A DNA stretch of 7,995 nt, taken from the NCBI GenBank assembly GCA_030430345.1, contig JAUIFT010000078.1, positions 1 to 7,995 on the forward strand, in the 5' to 3' direction. This document shows positions 1 to 6,883 of this stretch, piece by piece. Below the pieces are notes generated by a model. That model saw nothing but the letters and a program-made list of their open reading frames with translations. It ran no database searches and was not told the origin of the DNA. The stretch is from Calditrichia bacterium (GTDB lineage Bacteria; Calditrichota; Calditrichia; RBG-13-44-9; J042). The number at the start of each line of letters is the position of its first letter. The stretch's first letter is position 1. A program made the translations under genes and the position numbers.

Positions 1-908
1 TACATTCTTAGAATCTTCTGGAATAATTCCTTGGCAAGTTTGAGATGATCTTCGTATGCTTCGTCCTCACCAAGCGTTTCCATCAACTCGGTGCGAATTT
101 CGCCTAGCGCTTCGTTACGCGCTTTCTTTTCCTGAATTTTAATACTTTCCAGCACCCGATCCCTCGCAAAGGAGTCAACTTTATCAGCTAACCCTGCCGG
201 GAGTTCCGTTTCAACAACTTCCATTTTTTCGATGCTTAATTCCGCAACGATTTCATTTTGCAGCTCAATAAGCTGTCGAATCGCCTCATGACCGAACTTC
301 AGCGCTTCCAGCATTTCCTCTTCGCTGATCTCGTGAGATTCACCTTCGACCATCAAAATAGAGTCATAGGTACCGGCAACAATCAGGTTAATATCCGTTT
401 CCTCAAGCTGGGAAATTGTCGGATTGAGAACGAACTCATCATCGATCCGGCCCACACGAACGGACGCAATCGGTCCCTCGAAGGGAATGTCCGATACGCT
501 TAACGCCGCAGAGGCACCTACGCCACCGAGGACATCCGCCGGGTTTTCCTTGTCACTGGAAATAACAAATACTGCAATTTGGGTTTCATTACGGAATGTT
601 TTTGGAAAGAGGGGGCGGATAGGACGGTCAATCAAACGGGCGCTGAGTATCTCCCAGGCGCCGGGGCGTCCTTCACGCTTAAAAAAACCTCCGGGTATTT
701 TTCCGGCGGCATATGCCTTTTCTTGATATTCCACTGAGAGTGGAAAAAAGTCAATATCTTCCCTGGCACTCTTGGCGGCGGTAGCAACAGCGAGCACCAT
801 TGTGTCGCCATATTGTACTAAAACAGCTCCATTGGCTTGTCTTGCTACCCGTCCGGTCTCGATTGACAGCAAACGGCCGCCAATTTCCTTTTCTTTTCTT
901 ATAATCAT
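1..908 (-). CDS. pnp: Polynucleotide phosphorylase (PNPase), N-terminal part, cut by the left edge
   Basis: PNPase degrades RNA 3' to 5' by phosphorolysis in the cytoplasm and is usually part of mRNA turnover complexes. About 302 residues are visible. The N-terminus (MIIRKEKEIGGRLLSIETG) is followed by a first RNase PH core with QANGAVLVQYGDTMVL, FFKREGRP and SARLIDRPIRPLFP, then DVLGGVGASAALSVSDIPFEGP and a VAGTYDSILMVEGE segment. From about residue 215 comes the helical linker domain. The second RNase PH core, which carries the catalytic residues, and the KH and S1 RNA-binding domains lie beyond the edge. The ATG at 906-908 fits the family N-terminus and has GAGG five bases upstream. It lies 18 nt after rpsO, so the two are probably co-transcribed. 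The usual E/K-rich word after FFKREGRP is GAWEIL here, a small variation. The identity is secure. Confidence 0.96.
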   Translation of the reverse strand, partial: MIIRKEKEIGGRLLSIETGRVARQANGAVLVQYGDTMVLAVATAAKSAREDIDFFPLSVEYQEKAYAAGKIPGGFFKREGRPGAWEILSARLIDRPIRPLFPKTFRNETQIAVFVISSDKENPADVLGGVGASAALSVSDIPFEGPIASVRVGRIDDEFVLNPTISQLEETDINLIVAGTYDSILMVEGESHEISEEEMLEALKFGHEAIRQLIELQNEIVAELSIEKMEVVETELPAGLADKVDSFARDRVLESIKIQEKKARNEALGEIRTELMETLGEDEAYEDHLKLAKELFQKILRM

Positions 909-913
909 TATCG

Positions 914-917
914 CCTC
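914..917 (-). promoter_or_regulatory. Ribosome binding site of pnp
   Basis: On the minus strand GAGG is followed by five bases (CGATA) and the pnp ATG at 908. It lies inside the 18-nt rpsO-pnp gap and supports the chosen start. Confidence 0.6.
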
Positions 918-926
918 TAGCTTCTA

Positions 927-1196
927 TTATCTTCTTAATCCCAGTTCCTTAATCAAAGAACGATATCTGGTAATATCTTTTTTTGCCAGATAGTTCAACA
1001 GTCTTCTGCGCTGACCAACCAGTTTCAGCAAACCACGGCGGGAATGATGATCATCTTTATTCGTTTTCAGATGATCTGTCAAATGCATAATGCGACTGGT
1101 AATCAATGCAACTTGAACTTCGGTACGGCCAGTATCTTTTTCATCTTTGCCAAACTTTTTTACCAGTTCAAGCTTTTCGTTTTGAGTAATGGACAT
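927..1196 (-). CDS. rpsO: 30S ribosomal protein S15
   Basis: S15 is a primary binder of the 16S rRNA central domain and nucleates platform assembly of the 30S subunit. The 89-residue product has the normal family length. It shows the diagnostic blocks [35 protein letters not shown] and [16 protein letters not shown], and it ends in LIKELGLRR. The DHHSRRGLL block carries the conserved rRNA-contacting His, Ser and Arg residues. The start at 1196 is fixed by the family N-terminus and by the strongest Shine-Dalgarno in the window (GGAGG, spacer AAAG). The gene lies between ribF and pnp with 18 nt on each side, the common bacterial rpsO-pnp pairing. No frameshift or missing part is seen. Confidence 0.99.
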   Translation of the reverse strand: MSITQNEKLELVKKFGKDEKDTGRTEVQVALITSRIMHLTDHLKTNKDDHHSRRGLLKLVGQRRRLLNYLAKKDITRYRSLIKELGLRR

Positions 1197-1200
1197 CTTT

Positions 1201-1205
1201 CCTCC
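1201..1205 (-). promoter_or_regulatory. Strong ribosome binding site of rpsO
   Basis: On the minus strand this is GGAGG with a 4-nt spacer (AAAG) before the ATG at 1196. It is the best Shine-Dalgarno in the window, as expected for a ribosomal protein made in large amounts from a shared transcript. Confidence 0.75.
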
Positions 1206-1214
1206 AAAAATTAA

Positions 1215-2138
1215 TTATAACTTTTCACAGAAATTTTTATCTTTTTCCAATTGCTCGCGCAGTGCTTCTATTCCCGAGAATTTCTGTTCTGCACGCACGA
1301 ATGCTTTAAAATGAATCGTAACTTGTTTCTCGTAAAGAGAATCGTTGAAGTTAAACAGGTGAGCTTCCAATGTCAAGGAATCAATATCAAAGGTAGGACG
1401 CACGCCAATGTTCATCATCCCTTTGTATTGTTGGGCTCCAACCGTTGCATCGATAGCGTAAACACCTTTGGCAGGAATCACTTTGTCGGCATCCAAAGGT
1501 TGCACATTTGCGGTAGGAAAACCAATTTTCCCCCCGCGCTTTTCGCCATGCACGACCATGCCGGTTATTTCATAATGACGTCCCATTAGAATATTCGCTT
1601 CACGAATGCGACCTTCAGACAATAATTGGCGAATAATGGTACTGCTGATAGGTGTTTCATCCTTAACAAATTGCGCTACCTGTTCAACGCTAAAATCCAG
1701 CTCTTTCCCAAGCATTTGCAGTTCGGCAAAGCCGCCCTCCCGATTTCGCCCAAATTGATGGTCATACCCGACCACCATCGCTTTTACCTGCAGTTTATCC
1801 AGTAGAATTGTCTTTACAAAATCCCGGGAAGACAGTCGGGCAAATTCCAGAGAGAAGGGAATAACGACAACCTGATCAATGCCCAATGTTTTCAGAATAG
1901 TAATTTTTTCATCTGTTGTAGTTAAGATGCGAACATCCCACCCTTTATCTTTCCCAACGACTTTTTTCGGATGAGGATCGAAAGTGACTACGGTGCTCAG
2001 CAAATCCCGTTCGCGGGCATTTTTTTTCACCAGATCCAGGATCGTCTGATGTCCCAGATGAATACCATCGAAAGTACCAACTGTAATGGCACTTTCGCCC
2101 ACCTGGCGAATGTCTGAGATATCCCGGAATACCGTCAT
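1215..2138 (-). CDS. ribF: Bifunctional riboflavin kinase / FMN adenylyltransferase (FAD synthetase)
   Basis: RibF converts riboflavin to FMN and then to FAD using ATP. The 307-residue protein has the usual two-domain length. The N-terminal nucleotidyltransferase domain (about 1-170) shows TVGTFDGIHLGH at 19-30 with the HxGH signature, TFDPHP at 52-57, VVGYDHQFGRNREG at 122-135 and ISSTIIRQLL at 164-173. The C-terminal riboflavin kinase domain (about 182-303) shows GKIGFPTANV at 203-212, KGVYAI at 224-229, NIGVRPTF at 243-250 and LEAHLFNF at 257-264, which includes the expected catalytic Glu258. The ATG at 2136-2138 overlaps the truB stop as ATGA, which suggests translational coupling. The upstream Shine-Dalgarno is weak (GGAAG, about 10 nt away). 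No riboswitch space exists before it, so expression probably follows the operon. All key motifs look intact. Confidence 0.97.
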   Translation of the reverse strand: MTVFRDISDIRQVGESAITVGTFDGIHLGHQTILDLVKKNARERDLLSTVVTFDPHPKKVVGKDKGWDVRILTTTDEKITILKTLGIDQVVVIPFSLEFARLSSRDFVKTILLDKLQVKAMVVGYDHQFGRNREGGFAELQMLGKELDFSVEQVAQFVKDETPISSTIIRQLLSEGRIREANILMGRHYEITGMVVHGEKRGGKIGFPTANVQPLDADKVIPAKGVYAIDATVGAQQYKGMMNIGVRPTFDIDSLTLEAHLFNFNDSLYEKQVTIHFKAFVRAEQKFSGIEALREQLEKDKNFCEKL

Positions 2139-2833
2139 TTTCTATCTGCTTCCACTACTTGAATTTCTTTTTGAAAAGACTCGATGGTATATGCATCTTC
2201 TACTCTGTAATCCCCAACCCTGGTCCTGCGCAACTTACTAACGTAGCCGGCACTGTTTAGTTTTCGGGCAATATCCCTCGCCAGTGTTCGTATATAAGTG
2301 CCTTTGCCGCACAATACACGGATGGACAATTTTTCCGGAGAAAAAGCAAGTAACTCTAACTCATAGACTTCGACTTTTTTAAACAATTGCGGTACTTCTT
2401 TGCCGGCCCGGGCCAATTTATAGAGCCGTTTCCCTTTATGTTTAGCGGCAGAATAAGCAGGAATTTCCTGTTCTATTACACCAAGAAATGAAGCAAGTGT
2501 TTTGTTTATATTGTCTTCGGTTAAGGTTGGAAGTGCTGCCTCGGATATAAATTTACCGGTCAGATCCATAGTGTCTGTTTCTTTACCAAAAGTAAGTTCG
2601 GCGACATATTCTTTAGCCAATGTCATTATATCGGAGGACTTTTTTGTTGCCGGGCCCATACAAATGACCAGAACACCAGTAGCGAATGGATCTAAAGTAC
2701 CGGCATGCCCGACTTTCTTGATTCCGGTCAGCCGGCGTATTTTATTCACGACATCAAAAGAGGTCCAATCGGAGGGTTTATCTATTGCCAGTATTTTCCC
2801 TTCCGTTGGGGAATAAAAGTCATTTCTCATCAT
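2135..2833 (-). CDS. truB: tRNA pseudouridine(55) synthase TruB, short form without PUA domain
   Basis: TruB isomerises U55 in the T-loop of tRNAs to pseudouridine and also helps tRNA fold. The protein starts MMRNDFYSPTEGKILAIDKP, typical of the family. It contains KVGHAGTLDPFATGVL with the catalytic Asp at about residue 48 (GTLDP). Later come YSAAKHKGKRLYKLARAG and VLCGKGTYIRTLARDI, the latter being the conserved substrate-binding block. The length is about 232 residues, and the chain ends soon after RRTRVGDYRVEDA, so the C-terminal PUA domain of the E. coli type is absent. The start is a choice. ATG at 2833 or 2830 fits homology and overlaps rbfA by 11-14 nt. An in-frame ATG at 2893 would add 20 unconserved residues and a 74-nt overlap, so I reject it. 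The 3' end overlaps ribF by four bases. Confidence 0.95.
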   Translation of the reverse strand: MMRNDFYSPTEGKILAIDKPSDWTSFDVVNKIRRLTGIKKVGHAGTLDPFATGVLVICMGPATKKSSDIMTLAKEYVAELTFGKETDTMDLTGKFISEAALPTLTEDNINKTLASFLGVIEQEIPAYSAAKHKGKRLYKLARAGKEVPQLFKKVEVYELELLAFSPEKLSIRVLCGKGTYIRTLARDIARKLNSAGYVSKLRRTRVGDYRVEDAYTIESFQKEIQVVEADRK

Positions 2834-3194
2834 CTTCTTTTTTAATGTTCTCCAGCAATCGCTCGATTTTTTTGGCATAAGCCATCGTGTCATCTACGAA
2901 AAACCGTAAATCCGGAACGAAGCGCATTTTTAACTCCGGTGCAATCTCATTTCGGATATAATTTTTAGCGCGATTCAGCGCGGCTAATGACCGCTCGGTT
3001 TCGGATTCATCACCAAGAACAGTAAAGTATACCGAGGCAATTCGTAAATCTGGACTCATTTTTACATGGGTAATCGTAACAAATCCCTTATCGGGATCTT
3101 TTATCTTTCGGTCGATAACAAGGCTTACTAATTGTTGGACCTTATCAGCAACTTTCTTTTGTCTTACGGATTCACCCGCCATAATATCACTCAT
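2820..3194 (-). CDS. rbfA: 30S ribosome-binding factor A (RbfA)
   Basis: RbfA is a single KH-fold protein that binds the immature 30S subunit near the 5' end of 16S rRNA and helps late maturation and cold adaptation. The 124 residues match the family length. Visible blocks are VRQKKVADKVQ (10-20), IKDPDKGFVTITHVKMSPDL (31-50), ASVYFTVLG (53-61) and a C-terminal VPDLRFFVDD. The E. coli protein has a kinked AxG turn in place of the KH GxxG loop; here the matching turn reads AKN (76-78), so the glycine is replaced. The ATG at 3192-3194 has only a weak purine run (GAAAG) upstream; a second Met at residue 5 is a possible alternative start. The stop overlaps the truB start. The tail after the KH fold is short, basic and acidic. 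Confidence 0.95.
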   Translation of the reverse strand: MSDIMAGESVRQKKVADKVQQLVSLVIDRKIKDPDKGFVTITHVKMSPDLRIASVYFTVLGDESETERSLAALNRAKNYIRNEIAPELKMRFVPDLRFFVDDTMAYAKKIERLLENIKKEDDEK

Positions 3195-3217
3195 TCTTTC
3201 GTTGTTAATTCATTTGA

Positions 3218-3499
3218 TCAAAGATACTCAATCGTATGCTCAACTACTTCTGCATCAGTTTGATTATCGAGAATATCAAAAATCTTGGTAATACTTTTTT
3301 CCAGGAAGACGTAATCGCTGCCTACCTGGGCGATACCAAATTGTGCTCGCTGCCATTTTTCCTGATAATCGGTCTCCGCGATTGAAATATTAAATTTATT
3401 TGCTAAACGATCTTTCAATCGGCGGAGAATCATTCGCTTATCCTTTAGAGAAAGCGAACCGGGCAAATATAAATCTACGGTTAAAACAGCAACGATCAT
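3218..3499 (-). CDS. DUF503 family protein, YlxP-like
   Basis: This is a 93-residue protein of the DUF503 (YlxP) family, small proteins commonly encoded beside infB and rbfA. In Bacillus the homologue is tied to ribosome assembly, but the molecular function is not well settled and I infer only a role near 30S maturation. The evidence is the family N-terminus MIVAVLTVDLYLPGSLSLKD with the following KDKR-like block (about 18-22), and FNISIAETDYQEKWQRAQFG with the conserved Ala-Glu and Trp-Gln-Arg words, then GIAQVGSDYVFLEKSI. The predicted pattern is a beta-alpha-beta ferredoxin-like fold without membrane segments. The start at 3499 agrees with the family, although the Shine-Dalgarno is weak. 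The gene is 23 nt upstream of rbfA but is separated from infB by an unusually long gap. Confidence 0.9.
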   Translation of the reverse strand: MIVAVLTVDLYLPGSLSLKDKRMILRRLKDRLANKFNISIAETDYQEKWQRAQFGIAQVGSDYVFLEKSITKIFDILDNQTDAEVVEHTIEYL

Positions 3500-3659
3500 T
3501 CTTACACTAGCCTAAACTAGATAGTATCATATTTTATATTTAGATGAGAAGGCTGGTTTCAGCTTTGCAGGTTGATTATCTGGCATACGTCATTTAGAAA
3601 TGGCGTTGTAAAACCGGGTGCGAATGTCTATCAACAATCGCGGCACCGGGCTTAATATT
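3500..3659 (-). other. 160-nt intergenic gap between infB and the DUF503 gene
   Basis: This is the only sizeable noncoding stretch in the operon. In the direction of transcription it begins with a GC-rich hairpin near the infB stop and passes through mixed sequence with a small GCTG-AAAC-CAGC stem-loop (3552-3563). It ends in an AT-rich run (about 3521-3542) just upstream of the DUF503 start. I find no open frame longer than a few codons. The AT-rich part contains TATGAT (minus strand, 3526-3531), but no convincing -35 element lies at the right distance, so I do not call a promoter. Confidence 0.6.
3608..3649 (-). terminator. Possible weak terminator or attenuator after infB
   Basis: On the minus strand CCGGTGC (plus 3643-3649) can pair with GCACCCGG (plus 3614-3621). 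This gives seven base pairs with one bulged C around a loop of about 21 nt. Inside the loop GCGA and TCGC could form an alternative inner stem. The second arm is followed directly by TTTTAC, a short T run. The loop is large and the T run is only four bases, so full termination is doubtful. An attenuator or an RNA-processing hairpin that tunes infB against the downstream genes is equally possible. Confidence 0.3.
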
Positions 3660-6551
3660 CTATTTCTTTAATGTCTGCGCTTCCATTACAACTTCAAAAG
3701 CTTCTACAATGTCACCTTCTTTAATGTCATTGTAGCCTTCAATACTCAAACCACACTCGTAGCCAGACTGTACTTCCCGCACATCTTCTTTAAAGCGTTT
3801 CAGGGAAGCCAATTTGCCTTCGTAAATTTCTACATCATTTCTGATGAGGCGAACGCTGGCATTCCTGGCAATTCTGCCATTTAGAACGTAGCAACCGGCA
3901 ATTGAGCCTATCTTCGATACTTTAAACACCTGACGGATTTCTGCACTGCCAAGAACGACTTCACGCTCGATCGGCTCCAGCATGCCTTCAAGTGCTTTCT
4001 GAACATCTTCGATTACATCGTAGATAACTTTATATTGGCGAATATCGACATTCTCTTTATCAGCCAGCTCTTTTGCTTTGACGGTTGGGCGCACATGGAA
4101 ACCAATGATAATCGCCTGGGATGCTGCCGCGAGAATAACATCGGACTCAGCAATCGGTCCCACAGCACGGCGGATAACCTGAATATCGATTTCATCATTA
4201 TCGATCTTCTGCAGCGAATCTGTCAATGCCTGTGCAGAGCCATCTACGTCGGCCTTCACAATCAACTTCAATTCCTTCAGGTTGCCAGACTTGATCTGTT
4301 TGGACAGCTCGTCCAGAGTCATCAGTTTGATCTGGCGGAAATCCTGCTCACGCTTTAGCTGCTGGCGGCGATGGGCGATATCACGAACCGATTTCTCATC
4401 TTCCATGACAATCATCCGGTCACCTGCTTCCGGCACGCCATTGATACCGAGAATTTGCACCGGGGTAGATGGGCCAGCGACTTTCACTCGCTTACCGCGT
4501 TCATTCAGCATTGCACGAACACGTCCCCAATGCTGACCGAGAACAAAGCAATCACCAACATTCAGAGTGCCACTTTCGATCATGGCAGTAGCCACCGGGC
4601 CTTTTCCTTTATCGAGCAGGGCTTCCAGAACCACACCGCGCGCCCGCTTGTCGGGGTTTGCCTTCAATTCCAGCAGTTCAGCTTCCAGCAAGATTTTTTC
4701 CAGTAATTCATCGACATTGTGGCCGGTTTTTGCCGAAACTTCCACAGACTGGTAAGTACCACCCCAGTCCTCGACCAACACGTTGCGGTCTGCCAATTGT
4801 TTCCGAATAGCGTCAGCATTCGCATTTGGCTTATCAACTTTATTAATTGCAATTACGATGGATACACCTGCCGCTTTCGCGTGATCCAGTGCTTCCTCGG
4901 TTTGCGGCATCACGCGATCATCCGCGGCAATTACCAGCACGACGATATCCGTTACCTGCGCACCACGCGCACGCATCGCAGTAAAGGCTTCGTGACCGGG
5001 CGTATCCAGAAACGTAATGGTCTTTTTATTTTTCAGCTCGACTTCATAAGCGCCGATATGCTGGGTAATACCGCCGGATTCCCCACCAACAACATTGGCG
5101 TCGCGGATATAGTCCAGCAGTGATGTTTTACCATGGTCAACGTGTCCCATAATCGTTACAACCGGGGGACGTGGCAACAACTTATCCGGGTCATCGATTT
5201 CTTCATCTTCTTCTTCAAGGTATTCTGAGCCGAATTCCTTTTCCTCTTCAACTTCGTAACCAAACTCTTCAGCGAGTAACTTAATGGTATCCATATCCAA
5301 ACGCTGATTGATCGTTACAACAAGTCCCAGCTCCAGACACTTCCGAATAATCTCGACAACATTCTCGTCCAGCAGATTAGCCAGATCCTGGGTCGTGATA
5401 AATTCGGTGACTTTGATAACATTTACTTCTTCGAAAGTTTCTTCACCCTGCTCGGTCTTCACTTTTTTACGTTTCTTCTTACCAACCGTTGTATCCTGCA
5501 TTTTACGCAGGGTTTCTTTCAGAGCGCCTTCAACCTCTTTCTGGTCAACTTCCTTTTTGCGCTTGTTACGCTTCTTACGTCCTTCCTTGGCTTTCGGAGC
5601 ACTAGCACCTTCATCCCCATCTAATGGAATGGACTGCGGGCGAATTTTCCGGCCTTCCTTTTTCAACATTTCGAAAGCTTTTTTGCGACGGGCATCCCGC
5701 TCTTCCTGTTCGGCCTTGCGGTCCTTTTTCTTATCTTTTTTCTTCCGTCTTTGATTTTCGCCGGAGGAAGCATCGTGAGCATCCTGGCCATCCGCATCTT
5801 TCCCGGATTTAACGCCATCCGCATCGCCATTCTTACTACTTTCCTGGGCTTTCTTTTTCCGCTGCTTTTTCGCTTCAGCTTCTCTTTCCAGCTGCTCACG
5901 GTATTTTTTCGCCATCGGGTGATCTGTAATAATATCACCGACTTGTGGCTTAGCTTCTATCGCCGGTGTTTCTTCTTCAGGTATGTCGACTTCCGGTTCA
6001 ACAACCGCTTCAGCTTCCATCTCAACCGGTGCTTCCACTTCCTCAGCTTCCGGCTCCGGTGTTTCTTCTTCAGCAGCAGCGGCTTCTTCCTCAGGGGCAA
6101 CAGTTTCTTCTTCAGGCGCCTCTTCCGGCTCGTCAGCTTCTACAGTTACCGGCTCTTCTTCGGCATCAACCACCGCTTCTTCAACCGGTTCTTTTTCACC
6201 GCTTTCTTCTTCAACCGGCTCCGGTGCTGTTTCTTCAGGAGTTTCCTCGGCGGGCGCTTCCGAAAGCACTTCTTCGGCGTCTTCGCCTTCAGCTATAACT
6301 GCTTCTTCCGTACTATCTTCCTGATCCTCGATGTTACGAAGTTCCCGTCGCTTATGAATTTTGTCGGCGACTTTTTTCTCGTGAGAAAAACGCTGCAGGA
6401 TAAGCTCGTAGATATCCTCGGAAACCCGCATATTCGGGTTCGTAACGGCGATCCCCTTCTTCTCGAGAAATTCCTTAATAGTCTCAATTGCAAGATTTAA
6501 TTCCTTGGCAATATGAAATAGTTTTTTTCTTTTCTTTGCCGTTACAGCCAT
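3660..6551 (-). CDS. infB: Translation initiation factor IF-2
   Basis: IF-2 is the GTPase that brings initiator fMet-tRNA to the 30S subunit and promotes subunit joining. The protein has 963 residues. An N-terminal IF2N-like segment (about 8-55) is followed by a very acidic, Ala/Pro-rich stretch (75-200) and a Lys/Arg-rich stretch (224-366). A second IF2N domain lies at about 378-432. The GTPase domain has G1 GHVDHGKT (469-476), a GGITQHIG switch, G3 DTPGHEAF (from 516), G4 NKVD (570-573) and SAKTG. The C-terminal half has the remaining beta-barrel and C1/C2 domains, ending with [18 protein letters not shown], typical of the fMet-tRNA binding C2 domain. All G motifs are intact. The ATG at 6551 has AGGAG five bases upstream and overlaps the L7Ae gene by 10 nt. 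The stop is TAG. The variable N-terminus is disordered in most species. Confidence 0.99.
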   Translation of the reverse strand: MAVTAKKRKKLFHIAKELNLAIETIKEFLEKKGIAVTNPNMRVSEDIYELILQRFSHEKKVADKIHKRRELRNIEDQEDSTEEAVIAEGEDAEEVLSEAPAEETPEETAPEPVEEESGEKEPVEEAVVDAEEEPVTVEADEPEEAPEEETVAPEEEAAAAEEETPEPEAEEVEAPVEMEAEAVVEPEVDIPEEETPAIEAKPQVGDIITDHPMAKKYREQLEREAEAKKQRKKKAQESSKNGDADGVKSGKDADGQDAHDASSGENQRRKKKDKKKDRKAEQEERDARRKKAFEMLKKEGRKIRPQSIPLDGDEGASAPKAKEGRKKRNKRKKEVDQKEVEGALKETLRKMQDTTVGKKKRKKVKTEQGEETFEEVNVIKVTEFITTQDLANLLDENVVEIIRKCLELGLVVTINQRLDMDTIKLLAEEFGYEVEEEKEFGSEYLEEEDEEIDDPDKLLPRPPVVTIMGHVDHGKTSLLDYIRDANVVGGESGGITQHIGAYEVELKNKKTITFLDTPGHEAFTAMRARGAQVTDIVVLVIAADDRVMPQTEEALDHAKAAGVSIVIAINKVDKPNANADAIRKQLADRNVLVEDWGGTYQSVEVSAKTGHNVDELLEKILLEAELLELKANPDKRARGVVLEALLDKGKGPVATAMIESGTLNVGDCFVLGQHWGRVRAMLNERGKRVKVAGPSTPVQILGINGVPEAGDRMIVMEDEKSVRDIAHRRQQLKREQDFRQIKLMTLDELSKQIKSGNLKELKLIVKADVDGSAQALTDSLQKIDNDEIDIQVIRRAVGPIAESDVILAAASQAIIIGFHVRPTVKAKELADKENVDIRQYKVIYDVIEDVQKALEGMLEPIEREVVLGSAEIRQVFKVSKIGSIAGCYVLNGRIARNASVRLIRNDVEIYEGKLASLKRFKEDVREVQSGYECGLSIEGYNDIKEGDIVEAFEVVMEAQTLKK
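5454..5882 (-). other. Lys/Arg-rich low-complexity linker in IF-2
   Basis: This encodes residues about 224-366 of IF-2, with repeated basic clusters such as [28 protein letters not shown] and GKKKRKKVK separated by short Asp/Gly/Glu-rich spacers. It directly follows the acidic stretch, so the IF-2 N-terminus changes sharply in charge. Such regions are probably disordered; contact with RNA is inferred from the charge only. Confidence 0.7.
5952..6329 (-). repeat. Glu/Ala/Pro-rich imperfect repeats in IF-2
   Basis: This encodes residues about 75-200 of IF-2, built from short imperfect units of the type [11 protein letters not shown] and PVEE. On the DNA level this gives recurring TTCTTC and GGTTTCTTCTTCAG words on the plus strand. 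The stretch creates long spurious open frames in the antisense direction, rich in Ser or in Leu/Gln/Pro. Repeats like this vary in copy number between strains and are prone to misassembly. Confidence 0.65.
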
Positions 6552-6883
6552 TTACGCTCCTGTTTTAACTTATCGATAAAACCTTTTGCTACGCCGCCTT
6601 GAAAAATTGTGACAATCTTATATCCTGAGACACTTAACAGATCGTCAGAATTCTCATTTTTCTCTACAGCAAAAACCGGTTTTTCTTGCCGATTTGCAAG
6701 GGCTAAAATCTTTTTCAATGAATTAATTCCCAACGCTTGATCCACTAATATAAAAGCGCCTTTACCTTTAGTAATTGCCCGCTTACTGGCTTCAAAACCG
6801 CAAGCTGCCGTCGAAGATCTTAACGCCAGGCCGATTAAACCGGTCAACTGACGATCAAGCGATATTGTTAACAATTCATTCAT
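6542..6883 (-). CDS. L7Ae/L30e/S12e family RNA-binding protein, YlxQ-like
   Basis: This 113-residue protein belongs to the L7Ae/Gadd45 fold, whose members bind kink-turn or related RNA structures. In Bacillus-type operons the equivalent between nusA and infB is YlxQ, of uncertain function. The family pattern is visible in LIGLALRSSTAACGFEASKR (15-34), GKGAFILVDQALGINSLKKI (40-59) with the glycine-hydrophobic strand and helix, and KPVFAV (67-72). It has no signal peptide or membrane segment. The ATG at 6881-6883 directly follows the nusA TAA (TAAATG) and no clear Shine-Dalgarno is present, so translation probably depends on ribosomes finishing nusA. The 3' end overlaps infB by 10 nt. The assignment rests on the fold-level pattern and on position rather than on a catalytic motif. 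Confidence 0.87.
   Translation of the reverse strand: MNELLTISLDRQLTGLIGLALRSSTAACGFEASKRAITKGKGAFILVDQALGINSLKKILALANRQEKPVFAVEKNENSDDLLSVSGYKIVTIFQGGVAKGFIDKLKQERKWL
6557..6561 (-). promoter_or_regulatory. Ribosome binding site of infB
   Basis: On the minus strand AGGAG is followed by a 5-nt spacer (CGTAA) and the infB ATG at 6551. It lies inside the 3' end of the upstream L7Ae-like gene and confirms the infB start. Confidence 0.7.

Noticed and set aside
258..993. Plus-strand open frames opposite pnp and rpsO
   Set aside because: The minus strand encodes continuous, well-conserved PNPase and S15; these frames show no family features.
2834..2893. Upstream in-frame ATG start for truB adding 20 residues
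   Set aside because: The extra residues do not resemble TruB and would overlap rbfA by 74 nt; the family N-terminus begins at the ATG pair at 2828-2833.
3507..3520. CTAG-6 nt-CTAG inverted repeat near the DUF503 start
   Set aside because: The arms are only four self-complementary bases; this is too short to support an operator call.
3526..3554. TATGAT as a possible -10 element upstream of the DUF503 gene
   Set aside because: No acceptable -35 hexamer lies 16-18 bases upstream, and an AT-rich stretch would give such a word by chance.
4035..5123. Several plus-strand frames opposite the IF-2 GTPase and C-terminal half
   Set aside because: They lie entirely inside highly conserved infB codons and resemble no known protein.
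5966..6324. Two overlapping plus-strand frames, one Ser/Ala-rich and one Leu/Gln/Pro-rich
   Set aside because: They are shadows of the same acidic repeats, with composition explained fully by the antisense of GAA/GCT/CCG codons.
5751..6500. Long open frame on the plus strand, Phe/Arg-rich, antisense to infB
   Set aside because: It is the mirror of the Glu/Lys-rich low-complexity IF-2 segment (GAA and AAG codons read as TTC and CTT). It has no recognisable family, and IF-2 is unmistakable on the other strand.
6864..6875. Perfect 12-base palindrome ATTGTTAACAAT
   Set aside because: It falls inside the first codons of the L7Ae-like gene and is a single copy, so a chance origin is more likely than an operator.
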